Shown: positions 9,120 through 18,895, numbered from the stretch's first letter. The stretch is DNA of 64,000 nt from Nocardiopsis ansamitocini (GCF_030268225.1 NZ_BSQG01000006.1:1-64000); one strand, 5' to 3'. Notes: generated by a model from the sequence alone, not told the origin. Numbers and translations: made by a program.

Positions 9120-11002
9120 CGCGCCGCCCCCAGGGTGTCGTTGAGTCGTGTCAACAGGGTGAGTGCGTCGCAACCGGCGAAGACGAAACCGTCCACCCCG
9201 GCCCGTTCCAGCTCCGCGGACCGTTTTCCGGCGAGCAGCACCTGCTCGGCGCCGGCCGCCTTCAACGCGGCGGCCGCATCGGCTGCGTGCTCCGCGTAGA
9301 CCTTGTCGCTCGAGCAGAGGCAGGCGATGCGCGCGCCGCTGGCGGTGAAGGCGGCGGCCACCGCCTCAGGCCCCTCGGCGCCGCCCCCGGGGGTGGTCGC
9401 GATCCCGCCCGCCTGGAACAGGTTGGCGGCGAAGGTGGCCCGGGCCGTGTGGGCGGCCACCGGTCCGAGCGTCGCGAGGAAGACGTGCGGTCGCGCACCG
9501 GTTGCCGCGAGTACGGCGTCGGAGCGATCGCGCAGCGCCTCGTAGTCCTCGGCGTAGCGGTGGACGGGCAGCGCACCCGGTGCGGCAGGTGCGGAAGGTG
9601 CGGCCGGACGGACCAGCGGCTTCTCGGCCAGGTTGGGAAATTCGCTCACCCCGGTCAGCGGATCGCGTCGGTGCGCCAGGTTGGCCCGGCGTCGCTCCCA
9701 GACCTCCCGTACCCGTTCGGCCACCACCCCGTCCGCCAACGCCGTTGCGGCGCCGCCGGCGCCCTCAAGTTCACGCAGGAACGCCCACCCGTGCTCGTAG
9801 AGGTCCGCGGTGAGGCGCTCCACGTAGAACGAGCCACCGGCGGGGTCGATCACCCTCGCCACGTGCGACTCCTCCACCAGCAGCGCCTGGGTGTTGCGGG
9901 CGATGCGCCGGGACAGGCCGTCGGGCAGTCCCACTGCCGTGTCGAAGGGCAGCACCGTGATCGCGTCGGCGCCGCCGGCGCCCGCACCGAAGCAGGCCAG
10001 TGTGGTGCGCAGCATGTTCACGTAAGGGTCCCGCCGCGTCATCATCGCCGCCGAGGTGACCGCGTGCTGGCGCATCCCCCGGTGGTGCGGTGCCAGGCCG
10101 CACACCTCGGTGACCCGGTTCCACATGGCGCGTGCGGCCCGCAACTTGGCGATGGTCAGGAACTGGTCCGCCGTCGCGGCGAAGCGGAACTCGATCCGGG
10201 AGGCGGCATCGGCCGTGCTCAGCCCGGCATCGGTGAGGGCCCGCAGGTAGGCGACACCCGCGGCCACGGCCGCGCCCAGTTCCTGGGCCTCCGAGCCGCC
10301 CGCGTCGTGGACGGGCGTCCCGTCGGCCACCATCAGCCGCAGGGCCGGGTAGCGGGCGGCGTAGGGTGCCGCCAACCCCGCGGCCTCCGCGACCTCGGCC
10401 CGGCCACCGGTGCGCGCGGCGGTCCCCAAGGGGTCGATGCCAAGGCAGCCGACCACAGCGCTGTCGGGAACGCGGCGGTCGGAGTGCGCCTGGAGCAGGG
10501 CCCGCGCTGCCGCCTCGTAATCGGTTCCGGCGTCCAGGGTGACAGGGGCGAGGTCGAGGTAGACGTCGGCGAGGACCTCACCGATGTGCTCCGTGGCGAC
10601 CCCGGCGGCGCCCGTGGCCAGCCAGAGGGAGGTGACGCCGTTCTCCAGGTCGGCCATTACCGCCTTGCGGGTGGCGGCGGGGTCGGGATCGGCGTGACGC
10701 TGGCGGACGTCCCAGCCGTTGGGCACCGCACCCTGCGGCCGTGAGCCGCGGGTGAACGGTGCCAGGCCGGGGAAGCCGGAGTCGAGGCCGTCGTCCCCGG
10801 TGTAGAGCGGTCGGATCGTGATCCGGTCGTAGGTGGTCGAGTTGAGCAGGTCCTCGGGAGAACGGGCGGAGTCGGGGTCGGCCCCGCTCTTGCGCAGCAC
10901 CCCCGCCACCAACTCGCGCCACTGCCCGGGATCGGCCGAGGGGAACTCGGCTGCCAGGGCCAGTGCCTCGGGTGCGGTGGCTGCGTTCTCCGGCACACTC
11001 AT
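9116..11002 (-). CDS. mutA: methylmalonyl-CoA mutase small subunit
   Basis: Non-catalytic partner of MutB, 628 residues, with the same barrel plus B12-fold architecture. The C-terminal domain lacks the DGHDRG cobalt-ligand motif seen in MutB, as expected for the small subunit. It is first in the operon mutA-mutB-meaB and ends in the 4-base overlap with mutB. The ribosome site before ATG 11002 is weak. An inverted repeat about 40-80 bases upstream is a likely control site. No cobalamin riboswitch was recognised upstream. Confidence 0.95.
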   Translation of the reverse strand: MSVPENAATAPEALALAAEFPSADPGQWRELVAGVLRKSGADPDSARSPEDLLNSTTYDRITIRPLYTGDDGLDSGFPGLAPFTRGSRPQGAVPNGWDVRQRHADPDPAATRKAVMADLENGVTSLWLATGAAGVATEHIGEVLADVYLDLAPVTLDAGTDYEAAARALLQAHSDRRVPDSAVVGCLGIDPLGTAARTGGRAEVAEAAGLAAPYAARYPALRLMVADGTPVHDAGGSEAQELGAAVAAGVAYLRALTDAGLSTADAASRIEFRFAATADQFLTIAKLRAARAMWNRVTEVCGLAPHHRGMRQHAVTSAAMMTRRDPYVNMLRTTLACFGAGAGGADAITVLPFDTAVGLPDGLSRRIARNTQALLVEESHVARVIDPAGGSFYVERLTADLYEHGWAFLRELEGAGGAATALADGVVAERVREVWERRRANLAHRRDPLTGVSEFPNLAEKPLVRPAAPSAPAAPGALPVHRYAEDYEALRDRSDAVLAATGARPHVFLATLGPVAAHTARATFAANLFQAGGIATTPGGGAEGPEAVAAAFTASGARIACLCSSDKVYAEHAADAAAALKAAGAEQVLLAGKRSAELERAGVDGFVFAGCDALTLLTRLNDTLGAAR

Positions 11003-11042
11003 AGCCGAAAGCGTAGAGAACGCCGTTCGGTATCGGGTCCAC

Positions 11043-11083
11043 CAGGGTGCACAAAATTTTCGTTCCCGAGCTGGTGCACCCTG
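11043..11083. promoter_or_regulatory. inverted repeat upstream of mutA
   Basis: CAGGGTGCAC at 11043-11052 and its exact reverse complement GTGCACCCTG at 11074-11083 flank an A+T-rich core (AAAATTTT). The right half is preceded by CTG, giving CTGGTGCACC, also found in a dyad near bldC. The position, 41-81 bases upstream of mutA, fits an operator over the promoter. It could instead form a 10-bp hairpin with a 21-base loop. Confidence 0.55.
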
Positions 11084-11132
11084 CCAGTGACCGGGCCGGG
11101 ACCGAAAGTGCCCCGGGTGACGGACCGCGTCC

Positions 11133-12617
11133 TCACGCCCCGGGGCCGGGGGAATCGCTGGGCCGGGGAGCGTCCGGTTCGGGAGCGAACACGAAACGCT
11201 GACGGTTCTGTACGACCAGGGCGTGACCGTCCCGGGTGATCGCCTCCACGTAGCCGGTCAGCTCGTCGGAGACCGCTGCCTTGTCGTCGGCCTCCAGCAC
11301 CACCTGGCCGCTGTCGTCCTCGGCGCCCCGGGAGTCGCCGTAGATGTAGCCCCCCAGTGCGAACCGCGGCACGATCGAGCGTTCCTCCTGGTCCTCGAAC
11401 TGCCAGCGCACCGCGCCCGTGGCCAGATCCACCGCGATCATCGGGGTGGTGCCGCTGGACTGGGGCAGCAGCAGGGTGTCGGTGGTCGGGTCGAGGACCG
11501 TACCGGGGACCGGCGCGGTACCCAGGGACGCGCTGACGGGGTTGGCACCGGGTTCGGCGAGCGACCACACCAGTGCGCCGTCGTCCAGATCGTGCAGCGA
11601 CAGGACCGACGGCTCCTCGGGCATGCCCCAACGCACCAGTACGGTCTCGCGCTCCTCGGGCGGGGCGGGAGAGGCCGAGGGGGCCGGGCTCGGACGTGCA
11701 CTGGTCGAAGGCGTTGCCGGCCCGGTCGCCTCGGCATCGGGGGGCACGTCCAGCGTGTAGAACCCGGCCACCTGGGGGCGGGCGCCACTCAGCACGGTGT
11801 CCTCGGCGAGTTCCGGGGATTCGCCGGACACGCTCCACAGCAACGCGCCGTCGTCGTCGAGATCGCGGGCCTGTAGACGTCCCGCGCCGTCGTCGAGCAG
11901 GACCACCTCGCCGCGTGCGGTCACCGGCACGCCCAGGTGCGCGACGGCCTCCTCCGCCTCTGCGCTGTCGGTCGGGTCCGCCGCCTCCTCGTCGTCCTCC
12001 TTCTCGGGGGCGGCAGGCGGTTCGGGCTCGGTGAACTCGTACTCCCAGACCGCTTCGCCGTCGGGGCGCGCGATGGCGAACGCGCCGTAGGGCTCGTTCG
12101 GCGTCCAGTCGGCGGGACGCCGCACCACCCATCCGTTGAGGTAGCCCTCGCGGGGGTCCGAGCCGCTCCACACCTGCTCGCCGGCATCGTCCAGGACCGT
12201 GGTGACGGTTGTGCCGTCGCCGGGGCGGCTCACCTCGAACACGTCGTCGCCGGAGTCGTCGGTGGTGAACCGCTCCACGCGCTGGGAGTCCTCCCAGAGC
12301 GTGCGGCCGTCGGCGGCGTCCTGGAGAAGGTGCCGTTCCTCGCTGTTGGCGGAGATCAGGAAGGAGTCGCCGACCGCCTGGATGCGCACGCCGAGAGGGT
12401 CGTCGAGGAGGTCGGGGCCACTGCCCTCGGGCCCGTGCAGGAACCGCAGCGCCTTCCCGGACAGCCCTGGCGGGGCCGCACCGTCATAGGTGGTGGGCAA
12501 GGGGGGCGGAGAACCGGTCGGGGCCTCGGGTTCGGGGTCGTCGGTACAGGCCGCGGCGGTGACGAGCAGACACGCCCCGGCCGTCAGCGCCAGTACCCCT
12601 CGCGCCCGGCTGCGCAT
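11133..12617 (-). CDS. lipoprotein with PQQ-like beta-propeller repeats
   Basis: Probable surface lipoprotein of 494 residues. A signal peptide (residues 1-23) with arginines, a hydrophobic core and the lipobox TAAAC puts the lipidated Cys at residue 24. A Pro-rich linker follows, and the rest shows repeated segments such as DGRTLWED, DGALLWSV, DGALVWSL and TGAVRWQFE that mark blades of a PQQ-dehydrogenase-like beta-propeller. An acidic low-complexity insert (PEKEDDEEAADPTDSAEAEE) and a Ser/Pro-rich stretch interrupt it. Enzyme residues for PQQ were not identified, so a binding or scaffold role is more likely. It is divergent from the peroxidase gene. Confidence 0.75.
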   Translation of the reverse strand: MRSRARGVLALTAGACLLVTAAACTDDPEPEAPTGSPPPLPTTYDGAAPPGLSGKALRFLHGPEGSGPDLLDDPLGVRIQAVGDSFLISANSEERHLLQDAADGRTLWEDSQRVERFTTDDSGDDVFEVSRPGDGTTVTTVLDDAGEQVWSGSDPREGYLNGWVVRRPADWTPNEPYGAFAIARPDGEAVWEYEFTEPEPPAAPEKEDDEEAADPTDSAEAEEAVAHLGVPVTARGEVVLLDDGAGRLQARDLDDDGALLWSVSGESPELAEDTVLSGARPQVAGFYTLDVPPDAEATGPATPSTSARPSPAPSASPAPPEERETVLVRWGMPEEPSVLSLHDLDDGALVWSLAEPGANPVSASLGTAPVPGTVLDPTTDTLLLPQSSGTTPMIAVDLATGAVRWQFEDQEERSIVPRFALGGYIYGDSRGAEDDSGQVVLEADDKAAVSDELTGYVEAITRDGHALVVQNRQRFVFAPEPDAPRPSDSPGPGA

Positions 12618-12803
12618 TCCCGTTCACTCCCCTCGCGACGGCTGTCCCTGTTGACCGATCCTAGAACCAGCTGTCGTACCGTGACACAGCCCTTGTCCGT
12701 CCCGTTACGGTACGCGTCGCCGGGCACGTCCGCGGCTTGCGGGGCGCCGCTTGGGCTCCCGCGAACCGCGGCGACCACCCGAGGCGGGTTAGGCTCCGGT
12801 GCC

Positions 12804-13286
12804 ATGAGGATTTATCAGAGCGAACTGCGCTCCCTGGAAGGTGAGTCGTTCCGGCTGCCGCAGGACCAGCTGCTGCTGATTGTCAACGTCGCCTCCAAGT
12901 GCGGCGCGACTCCGCAGTACAGCGGCCTGGAGCGTTTGCAGGAAGGGTACGCCTACCGGGGTTTCTCCGTCATCGGCGTTCCGTGCGACCAGTTCGCCGG
13001 TCAGGAGCCGGGTTCCGCGGAGGAGATCCGGCTGTTCTGTGCCATGACCTACGGCATCAGCTTCCCCCTGCTGGAGAAGAGCGAGGTCAACGGGCCGAAG
13101 AGGTTGCCGCTCTACGCGGAGCTCACCAAGACCCGCGATTCCTCCGGACTGGCCGGAGACGTCGCGTGGAACTTCGAGAAGTTCCTCGTCGCCCCCGGCG
13201 GCAAGGTGCTCAATCGTTTCCGGACCAGCGTCCAGCCCGAGGATCCCGAGGTCATCTCGGCGATCGAGGAGAACCTTCCCGGATAG
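12804..13286 (+). CDS. glutathione-peroxidase-family thiol peroxidase
   Basis: Cysteine-type GPx protein of 160 residues. It reduces peroxides, in bacteria usually with thioredoxin rather than glutathione; in an actinomycete that makes mycothiol this is the likely donor set (inference). The peroxidatic Cys33 is in NVASKCGATPQY, and the catalytic tetrad partner Trp-Asn is in WNFEKFL. The start ATG 12804 begins the domain directly. The gene is divergent from the lipoprotein gene; about 190 bases between them hold both promoters. Confidence 0.9.
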   Translation: MRIYQSELRSLEGESFRLPQDQLLLIVNVASKCGATPQYSGLERLQEGYAYRGFSVIGVPCDQFAGQEPGSAEEIRLFCAMTYGISFPLLEKSEVNGPKRLPLYAELTKTRDSSGLAGDVAWNFEKFLVAPGGKVLNRFRTSVQPEDPEVISAIEENLPG

Positions 13287-13446
13287 CCCGCCAGCGGCGC
13301 GTACGGACGCAGTCCTCGGCCGGGTCCGCGGCACAGGCGGTCACGTCGTGCCTGCCGGCCCGGCGCAGCCGTGCGCTGCGCCGGGAGCGGTGTTTCGCCC
13401 AGTGGGAGCGCCCGGCCGTTTGCCAGGCGCTCTACGATGTCTTGCG

Positions 13447-14124
13447 ATGCGCATACTGGTGGTCGAGGACGACGATCGCGTCGCGCGGGGACTGGTCACC
13501 GCGTTGCGCAACGCGTCCTACGAGGTGAACCGGGTCTCCACCGCCGCTGCTGCGCTGCGTGCGCCAGCGGCGGACGTCGTGCTGCTCGACCTCGGACTGC
13601 CCGACGCGGACGGCATCGACCTGCTGCGCAAGCTCCGGGAACGACCCGAGATCGCGATCATCGCCGTCACCGCACGCGCAGAGGAACGGGAACGGGTCCG
13701 GGGCCTGCGTTCCGGCGCCGACGACTACGTCGTCAAGCCCTTTGGGATCGCCGAGCTTCTGGCGCGCATCGACGCCGTGCTGCGCAGGACCCGAGCGGCC
13801 CGCGCCGGGGCCGATCCCGAACCCCCGTTGAGGATCGGGCCGCTCACGGTGGACACCGAAGCCAGGGAGGCGAGCCTGGGCGGTGCGGCACTGTCGCTGA
13901 CCCGCAAGGAGTTCGACCTGCTGGCTCTGCTGGCCGGTCGGGCGCCGGGAGTGGTGGGCCGTGACGTCATCCTGGACCAGGTGTGGGGGGCCACCTGGGA
14001 GTCGTCCTCGCGGACCCTGGACACCCACATCGCCGCCCTGCGCGGCAAGCTCGGTGATCAGGTCCGCATCCAGACCGCGCGCGGGGTCGGCTACCGGCTC
14101 CTCGCCGAGGCGGAACCGGGCTAG
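13447..14124 (+). CDS. OmpR-family response regulator
   Basis: DNA-binding response regulator of 225 residues. The receiver domain (1-115) has the acidic pair EDD at 8-10, phospho-acceptor Asp48 in LLDLGLPD, Thr in the VTA segment and Lys in YVVKPF. The C-terminal winged helix (about 130-222) includes RTLDTHIAALRGKLG and the wing RGVGYRLL. It is followed after three bases by the sensor kinase gene, so the two form a pair. The nearby TAXI lipoprotein and dicarboxylate symporter suggest it controls uptake of a carboxylate. Confidence 0.93.
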   Translation: MRILVVEDDDRVARGLVTALRNASYEVNRVSTAAAALRAPAADVVLLDLGLPDADGIDLLRKLRERPEIAIIAVTARAEERERVRGLRSGADDYVVKPFGIAELLARIDAVLRRTRAARAGADPEPPLRIGPLTVDTEAREASLGGAALSLTRKEFDLLALLAGRAPGVVGRDVILDQVWGATWESSSRTLDTHIAALRGKLGDQVRIQTARGVGYRLLAEAEPG

Positions 14125-14127
14125 CCG

Positions 14128-15528
14128 GTGCTGCGCAGGCTGCTGATCGTCCTGTTGCCGCTGGCGTTCGTCCTGGTGGCGGCGCTGGGTGTGCCGCTGA
14201 GCACCATCGTGGCCCAACAGGAGACCCAAGAGGTCTACGTGGACCGGCTCAACGACATCGGTCGGTTCTCCTCGCTGGCGGCGACCGCACTGGCCGCCGA
14301 GCGCACCGAGTCGTTGGCCATGGAACTGACCCGCTACGAGGATCTCTACGGCATCCCGGTGGCGCTCCTCGACCCCGCGGGTGAGGTGCTGTTGTCCTCG
14401 GGGCCCGGGCACGAGGTCGAGAACGTGCTAGCCGACCCCGCCACCCGCGGCGTACTGAACGAGGCACTGGCCGGGTACCGCCCGGAGGCGCCCACGGCGG
14501 TGTGGCCCTGGAATCCCGCCCCCCTGATCCTCGCCGAGCCCATCGGGCGCGACAGCGAGGTGGTGGGGGTGATGGTGCTGGTGTCGCCCACCGCGAAGCT
14601 GCGCGACCAGATCCTTGTCAGCTGGGGCAGGCTCGCCCTGGTCGGGCTGTTGCCCACGGCCGCGCTCGCAGCCGTGGCCTGGCCGGTCTCGCGCTGGGTG
14701 CTCCTGCCGGTGCGTCGCCTGGACGCGGCCACCGCCAAGATCGCCGACGGTGACCTGTCGGTGCGCGCCGACGCGGAGGGCGGCCCACCCGAGCTGCGCA
14801 CCCTGGCCGGGTCCTTCAACGCGATGGTGGACGTCGTGGAGCGCTCCCTGCACCGTCAACGGGCGTTCGTCTCCGACGCCTCCCACCAACTGCGCAATCC
14901 ACTGGCCAGCCTGCGTCTGGCGGTGGAGAACATCGAGCCCCACCTGGAGGGCGAGCAGGCCCGCGAAGCCCACGCCGACGCGGTCGAGGAAGCGAAGGCC
15001 ATGCACCGTATGCTCAACGCGCTGTTGGCCGCGACCCGGTTGGAGAGCTTCAATCAGGCCGAGCCGGTCGAACTGGACGAGGTCTTCGACACCCGCCTGG
15101 AGCGTTGGCGGGTGCTGTGCGCAGAGCGCGGACTCGACCTGGAGACGCACATCCCGCCGGGGCTGCGCATCCTGGAACCGCCGGGCGGCCTGGGCAGCGT
15201 TCTCGACGAGCTGATGAGCAACGCCATCCGGCTCTCGGGCGGCTCCCGCGTCGTGCTGCGCGCGCGTCCCGGCGATCCGGTGGAGCTGTCGGTGATCGAC
15301 GACGGAGTCGGCCTGGACTCCGACGAGCGCGTGCAGGCGCTGCAGCGCTTCTGGCGGGCGACCAAACACCAGAACACCGTCGGCACCGGGTTGGGGTTGG
15401 CCATCTGCGCCGAACTCGTGCAGGCCGCGGGCGGTGAGTTGCGTCTGCGCCCGGGGCTGCCCCGGGACGGCGGCTACGGCCTGGCGGTGGTCATCGGTCT
15501 GCCGCGCGCCGAGGACGACCCCCGCTGA
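14128..15528 (+). CDS. sensor histidine kinase
   Basis: Membrane histidine kinase of 466 residues starting at GTG 14128. Membrane segments lie at about 5-27 and 165-188 and enclose an extracytoplasmic sensor domain of about 135 residues. A HAMP linker follows, then the H-box DASHQLRNPLASLR with His253, and an ATPase domain with the N-box NAIRLSGG, the G1 box DDGVGLD and the G2 box GTGLGLAI. It pairs with the upstream regulator. The ligand is unknown; a TAXI binding lipoprotein encoded 600 bases downstream on the other strand could present it (inference). Confidence 0.92.
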   Translation: MLRRLLIVLLPLAFVLVAALGVPLSTIVAQQETQEVYVDRLNDIGRFSSLAATALAAERTESLAMELTRYEDLYGIPVALLDPAGEVLLSSGPGHEVENVLADPATRGVLNEALAGYRPEAPTAVWPWNPAPLILAEPIGRDSEVVGVMVLVSPTAKLRDQILVSWGRLALVGLLPTAALAAVAWPVSRWVLLPVRRLDAATAKIADGDLSVRADAEGGPPELRTLAGSFNAMVDVVERSLHRQRAFVSDASHQLRNPLASLRLAVENIEPHLEGEQAREAHADAVEEAKAMHRMLNALLAATRLESFNQAEPVELDEVFDTRLERWRVLCAERGLDLETHIPPGLRILEPPGGLGSVLDELMSNAIRLSGGSRVVLRARPGDPVELSVIDDGVGLDSDERVQALQRFWRATKHQNTVGTGLGLAICAELVQAAGGELRLRPGLPRDGGYGLAVVIGLPRAEDDPR

Positions 15529-15585
15529 CCGCGGCGTCCCCGTCCACCCCGGGGTAATGGCGGAAACCGTGCGGCCGGGGTGGGA

Positions 15586-16077
15586 TCACGGGGTCCAGGG
15601 GCCGGTGCGGTCGGGGTCGAACCAGCCGCTGACACCGGCGCGCGCCTGGTCGATGCGCCGCATGAGGCGTTCGTGCATCGGGGGCAGGTCGGCGTAGGCG
15701 AACCAGCCGACCTCCAAGGACTCGTCGTCGTTGACCCGAGGGGTGCCGCTCACCGGATGGCAGCGAAACGCGAGGTCCAGAAACTGGACCCGGTCGTCGT
15801 TGGGGTAGGTGTGGGGCTCCTCCATCACCACGCTGACCAGTTCCGCCACCCGTATCCGCACGCCGGTCTCCTCCTCGATCTCGCGCACGAGGGCGGCCGC
15901 CGGCTGCTCGCCCGGCTCGACGATTCCCCCCGGGGTGGCCCAGTGGCCGTCGTCGGCGCGCCGGTGCAGCAGGATTCGGTCTTGGTCGTCGATGACGATC
16001 GCCGTCGCACCGATCAGCAGCAGAAGGTCGTGGCCAAGGCGCTCGCGCAGTTCGAGGACGAAGGAGGGAGTCGGCAT
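15586..16077 (-). CDS. NUDIX hydrolase
   Basis: Protein of 163 residues with an intact Nudix box at about residues 50-72 (GG..EPGE...ALVREIEEETG), which binds the metal and hydrolyses a nucleoside-diphosphate-linked compound. The preceding strand LLHRRADDGHWATPGG is typical of MutT-like members. The substrate cannot be inferred. It lies between the histidine kinase and the TAXI gene, on the minus strand like the latter, 59 bases after it, so it may be co-transcribed. Confidence 0.88.
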   Translation of the reverse strand: MPTPSFVLELRERLGHDLLLLIGATAIVIDDQDRILLHRRADDGHWATPGGIVEPGEQPAAALVREIEEETGVRIRVAELVSVVMEEPHTYPNDDRVQFLDLAFRCHPVSGTPRVNDDESLEVGWFAYADLPPMHERLMRRIDQARAGVSGWFDPDRTGPWTP

Positions 16078-16136
16078 GTCCCGACCCTACAGAGCGCCCG
16101 CCGCCGGGGCGGCCGCTGCGGGGCGCGCCGCACCGG

Positions 16137-17069
16137 TCACTTCTTGGCGGCCCGGAACCACGTCTGCGCGCCCGGGTGCAGCGGCACGGGGCCGGTGGCG
16201 ATGCCGGTGCGCACGTTGATGTGCGCGGCCTCGGGACGGTCGGCGGCGATCACCGAGGACTGGGTGAAGACGGTCTCGGTGACGATCGCGCCGACCTCCG
16301 GGGCCAGGTCGGCCCGGCACAGCAGCAGGTTGGGGATGGCCACGGTGCGGCAGGGCGGCACCCCCGGGTACGCAGTGGACGGCACGGTCGCGGGAATGTA
16401 GGGACCGGGGTAGGTGTCCACCAGGTCGGTCGCCTGCTCCTCCAGAGGGATGAAGCGGACGTCGTGGTCCCGGGCCAACGCCTCGATCGCGGGGGTGGGG
16501 ATACCGGTCAGGGAGAACAGGGCGTCGATCTCGCCGTCGACCAGTGCCCGTGCCGACTCGGCCTGGTCCAGGCGCACGTCGTCGATGCCCAGACCGGTCA
16601 GGCGGATCAACCGTTCGCAGGTGAACTCGGTGCCCGAGCCTTCCGCGCCCAGGGAGACGACCCGACCGGCCAGGTCCGCGTATTCCTCGACGGGGGAACC
16701 GGCGAGCACCACGAGGTGCAGGTGGCTGTCGTAGACCCGGCCCAGTGATCGTGCCCAGGGCGGTGGGGTGGCGTTCTCGCCGACCACCGCGTCCAGACTG
16801 GCGAACCCCAACTGTGCCTGGTTCCTGCTGAGCATTCGCAGATTGTCCGCCGAGGCACCCGTCTCCACCGACCGCACTCTCGTCTGTGTCAGCCGGGTGG
16901 CCAGGACCCCCGCCAGAGCAGCGCCGATCTCGCGGAACACCGCGCCGGGCGGACCGGTGGCAAGGATCAGCTCCGCGGGGTCCACAACGGTGTCGGAGGC
17001 GCATCCGCTCAGCACCGCGAGGCCGCCCAGCAGGGCGGCACGGCGGGTGAGACCGGGGCGTTCGAGCAC
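16137..17069 (-). CDS. TAXI-family TRAP-type solute-binding lipoprotein
   Basis: Substrate-binding protein of 310 residues. The N-terminus LTRRAALLGGLAVLSGC combines a twin-arginine signal with a lipobox, so it is probably exported folded and lipidated on Cys23. The body matches the TAXI family: ATGPPGAVFREIGAALA, ASADNLRMLSRNQAQLGFASLDAV and FSLTGIPTPAIEALA. TAXI proteins normally feed a fused TRAP permease for carboxylates or glutamate. No TRAP permease gene is in the window; instead a two-component system and a DctA-like symporter flank it. Confidence 0.85.
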   Translation of the reverse strand: MLERPGLTRRAALLGGLAVLSGCASDTVVDPAELILATGPPGAVFREIGAALAGVLATRLTQTRVRSVETGASADNLRMLSRNQAQLGFASLDAVVGENATPPPWARSLGRVYDSHLHLVVLAGSPVEEYADLAGRVVSLGAEGSGTEFTCERLIRLTGLGIDDVRLDQAESARALVDGEIDALFSLTGIPTPAIEALARDHDVRFIPLEEQATDLVDTYPGPYIPATVPSTAYPGVPPCRTVAIPNLLLCRADLAPEVGAIVTETVFTQSSVIAADRPEAAHINVRTGIATGPVPLHPGAQTWFRAAKK

Positions 17070-17290
17070 GCCGCAAGCCTACGCGCTCTGTTTCGGGGTG
17101 CGACCCCGCTCACAGCCGCGTGCCAACGGTGGCCACACAGGGAGACGGGCGTCACACAGTGTGCATTCCGGTGACCCAGCGCACCGGAATGTCAGACGAA
17201 CCTGAAGTTTCAACCGTGTGGCTTGCTCGTAAAACACGACTGTGGCGAGAGTCATGTGACGCCCCGCACAAACCCGCTAGGAGGTCCGAC

Positions 17291-18811
17291 GTGTCAGCCC
17301 TCGGACAAGCCGCACCATCCCCGGAAGGCCCGGACACCGGTTCCGCGAAGCCGGCCCGACGCAAGCGCATCTACCACCAGCTCTATTTCTGGGTGCTGGT
17401 CGCAATCGCGTTGGGCATCACCTTCGGCCTGACCTTCCCGGAGCAGGCGGCCCAGACCAAGTGGCTGGCCGACTTCTTCATCAAGCTCGTCAAGGTCGTC
17501 ATCGCCCCCACGATCTTCTGCACGGTCGTCGTGGGTATCGCCAACCTCGGCAACCTGGCCAGGGCCGGAGGGCTGGCGCTCAAGACCGTCCTCTACTTCA
17601 ACGTCACCACGGTCTTCGCCCTGGGCATCGGCCTCGTCACGATCAACCTGCTCCAGCCCGGCGTGGGGCTGAACATCACCCTGGACGAGTCGGCGGCGGC
17701 CGGAACCATCCAACAGGTTCAGGAGACCGGAGGCGAGGGCCTCACCGGCTTCCTGCTCAGCCTGATCCCCACCACGTTCTTCTCCGCCTTCACCGAGGGC
17801 CAGCTGATCCAGGTCCTGGTACTGGCGATCCTCGTGGCGTGCGCGCTGTCCATGATGGGTGAGCGCGGCAAGCCCGCGATCCGCGCCCTGGACACCATGT
17901 CCCACATCATGTTCGGTGTCATCAAGATCGTGATGTACGCGGCCCCCATCGGCGCGTTCGGCGGAATGGCCTTCACCGTCGGCGAGTACGGCGAGCAGGT
18001 CCTCGGCAGCCTCGCCTACTTCATGCTCAGCTTCTACATCACCTGCATCCTGTTCATCGGCCTGGTCCTGGGTGCGGTCTGCCGGATGACGGGCTTCAGC
18101 CTGCTGAAGTACATCCGGTTCATCCGCGACGAGCTGCTCATCGTCCTGGGCACCTCCTCCAGCGAGTCGGTCCTGCCCCGGATGCTGGTGAAGCTGGAGG
18201 CGGCCGGCGCCAAGAAGTCGGTGGTCGGCCTGACCATCCCGACCGGCTACTCGTTCAACCTGGACGGCACCGCCATCTACATGACCATGGGTGCCATCTT
18301 CATCGCCCAGGTGACCGGCGTCGAGGTGTCCATCTGGACCCAGATCGGCCTGCTGCTGTTCATGCTGATCTCCAGCAACGGCGCCGCGGGTGTCAGTGGT
18401 GCCGGCCTGGTCACGCTGGCGGCGTCCCTGGCGGCCTTCGACGACGTGATCCCGCTGGCCGGCATCGCGCTCATCGTCGGTATCGACCGCTTCATGTCCG
18501 AGGCCCGTGCGCTCACCAACCTGACCGGCAACGGCATCGGGACGCTGGCGATCGCCCGCTGGAACGGCGAGCTCGACCGGGAGCGTCTGCGCTACGTGCT
18601 GGACAACCCCAACTCCGTCGACATGGACGCCCTGATGAAGTTCGACCCGCACTCCGAGGCGGAGACCTCCGGTGCGGTATCCACCGAGACCGCGTCCACC
18701 GAGGCCGCGTCCGCCCAGACCGCGTCCGCAGAAGGGGGCACCGATCCCGCGCCGCCCGGCGACGGGGGCGACAGGGCCGGTGCCTCGGCCGGGCACCCCA
18801 AGACCGGCTGA
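17291..18811 (+). CDS. dicarboxylate/amino acid:cation symporter (DAACS family)
   Basis: Membrane symporter of 506 residues for C4-dicarboxylates or acidic amino acids with H+ or Na+. GTG 17291 is chosen because AGGAGG lies six bases upstream; an in-frame ATG at 17120 adds an implausible hydrophilic leader. Family signatures are the serine-rich hairpin LGTSSSESVLPRM, TGYSFNLDGTAIYM and SSNGAAGVSGAGLVTLA. The C-terminal 60 residues are a Thr/Ala/Glu-rich cytoplasmic tail. A perfect 17-bp terminator follows. The TAXI gene and two-component system upstream suggest regulation by an outside carboxylate signal. Confidence 0.93.
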   Translation: MSALGQAAPSPEGPDTGSAKPARRKRIYHQLYFWVLVAIALGITFGLTFPEQAAQTKWLADFFIKLVKVVIAPTIFCTVVVGIANLGNLARAGGLALKTVLYFNVTTVFALGIGLVTINLLQPGVGLNITLDESAAAGTIQQVQETGGEGLTGFLLSLIPTTFFSAFTEGQLIQVLVLAILVACALSMMGERGKPAIRALDTMSHIMFGVIKIVMYAAPIGAFGGMAFTVGEYGEQVLGSLAYFMLSFYITCILFIGLVLGAVCRMTGFSLLKYIRFIRDELLIVLGTSSSESVLPRMLVKLEAAGAKKSVVGLTIPTGYSFNLDGTAIYMTMGAIFIAQVTGVEVSIWTQIGLLLFMLISSNGAAGVSGAGLVTLAASLAAFDDVIPLAGIALIVGIDRFMSEARALTNLTGNGIGTLAIARWNGELDRERLRYVLDNPNSVDMDALMKFDPHSEAETSGAVSTETASTEAASAQTASAEGGTDPAPPGDGGDRAGASAGHPKTG

Positions 18812-18852
18812 CCGCCTTCCCGTCCCTCCCCGGCTGGTCGGTCCGGAGAAAA

Positions 18853-18895
18853 CGGGTACCCGCGCCGCTTCCCCTCCCAGCGGCGCGGGTACCCG
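18853..18895 (+). terminator. perfect 17-bp terminator hairpin after the symporter gene
   Basis: CGGGTACCCGCGCCGCT pairs exactly with AGCGGCGCGGGTACCCG across the loop TCCCCTCCC, 42 bases after the stop codon. There is no U-run, as is common in high-G+C actinobacterial terminators. Confidence 0.8.

Noticed and set aside
7419-10744. Long plus-strand frames opposite mutA and mutB
   Set aside because: Shadow frames of the strongly supported mutase subunits.
11003-11132. Cobalamin riboswitch upstream of mutA
   Set aside because: No B12-box or matching secondary structure was seen in the short leader.
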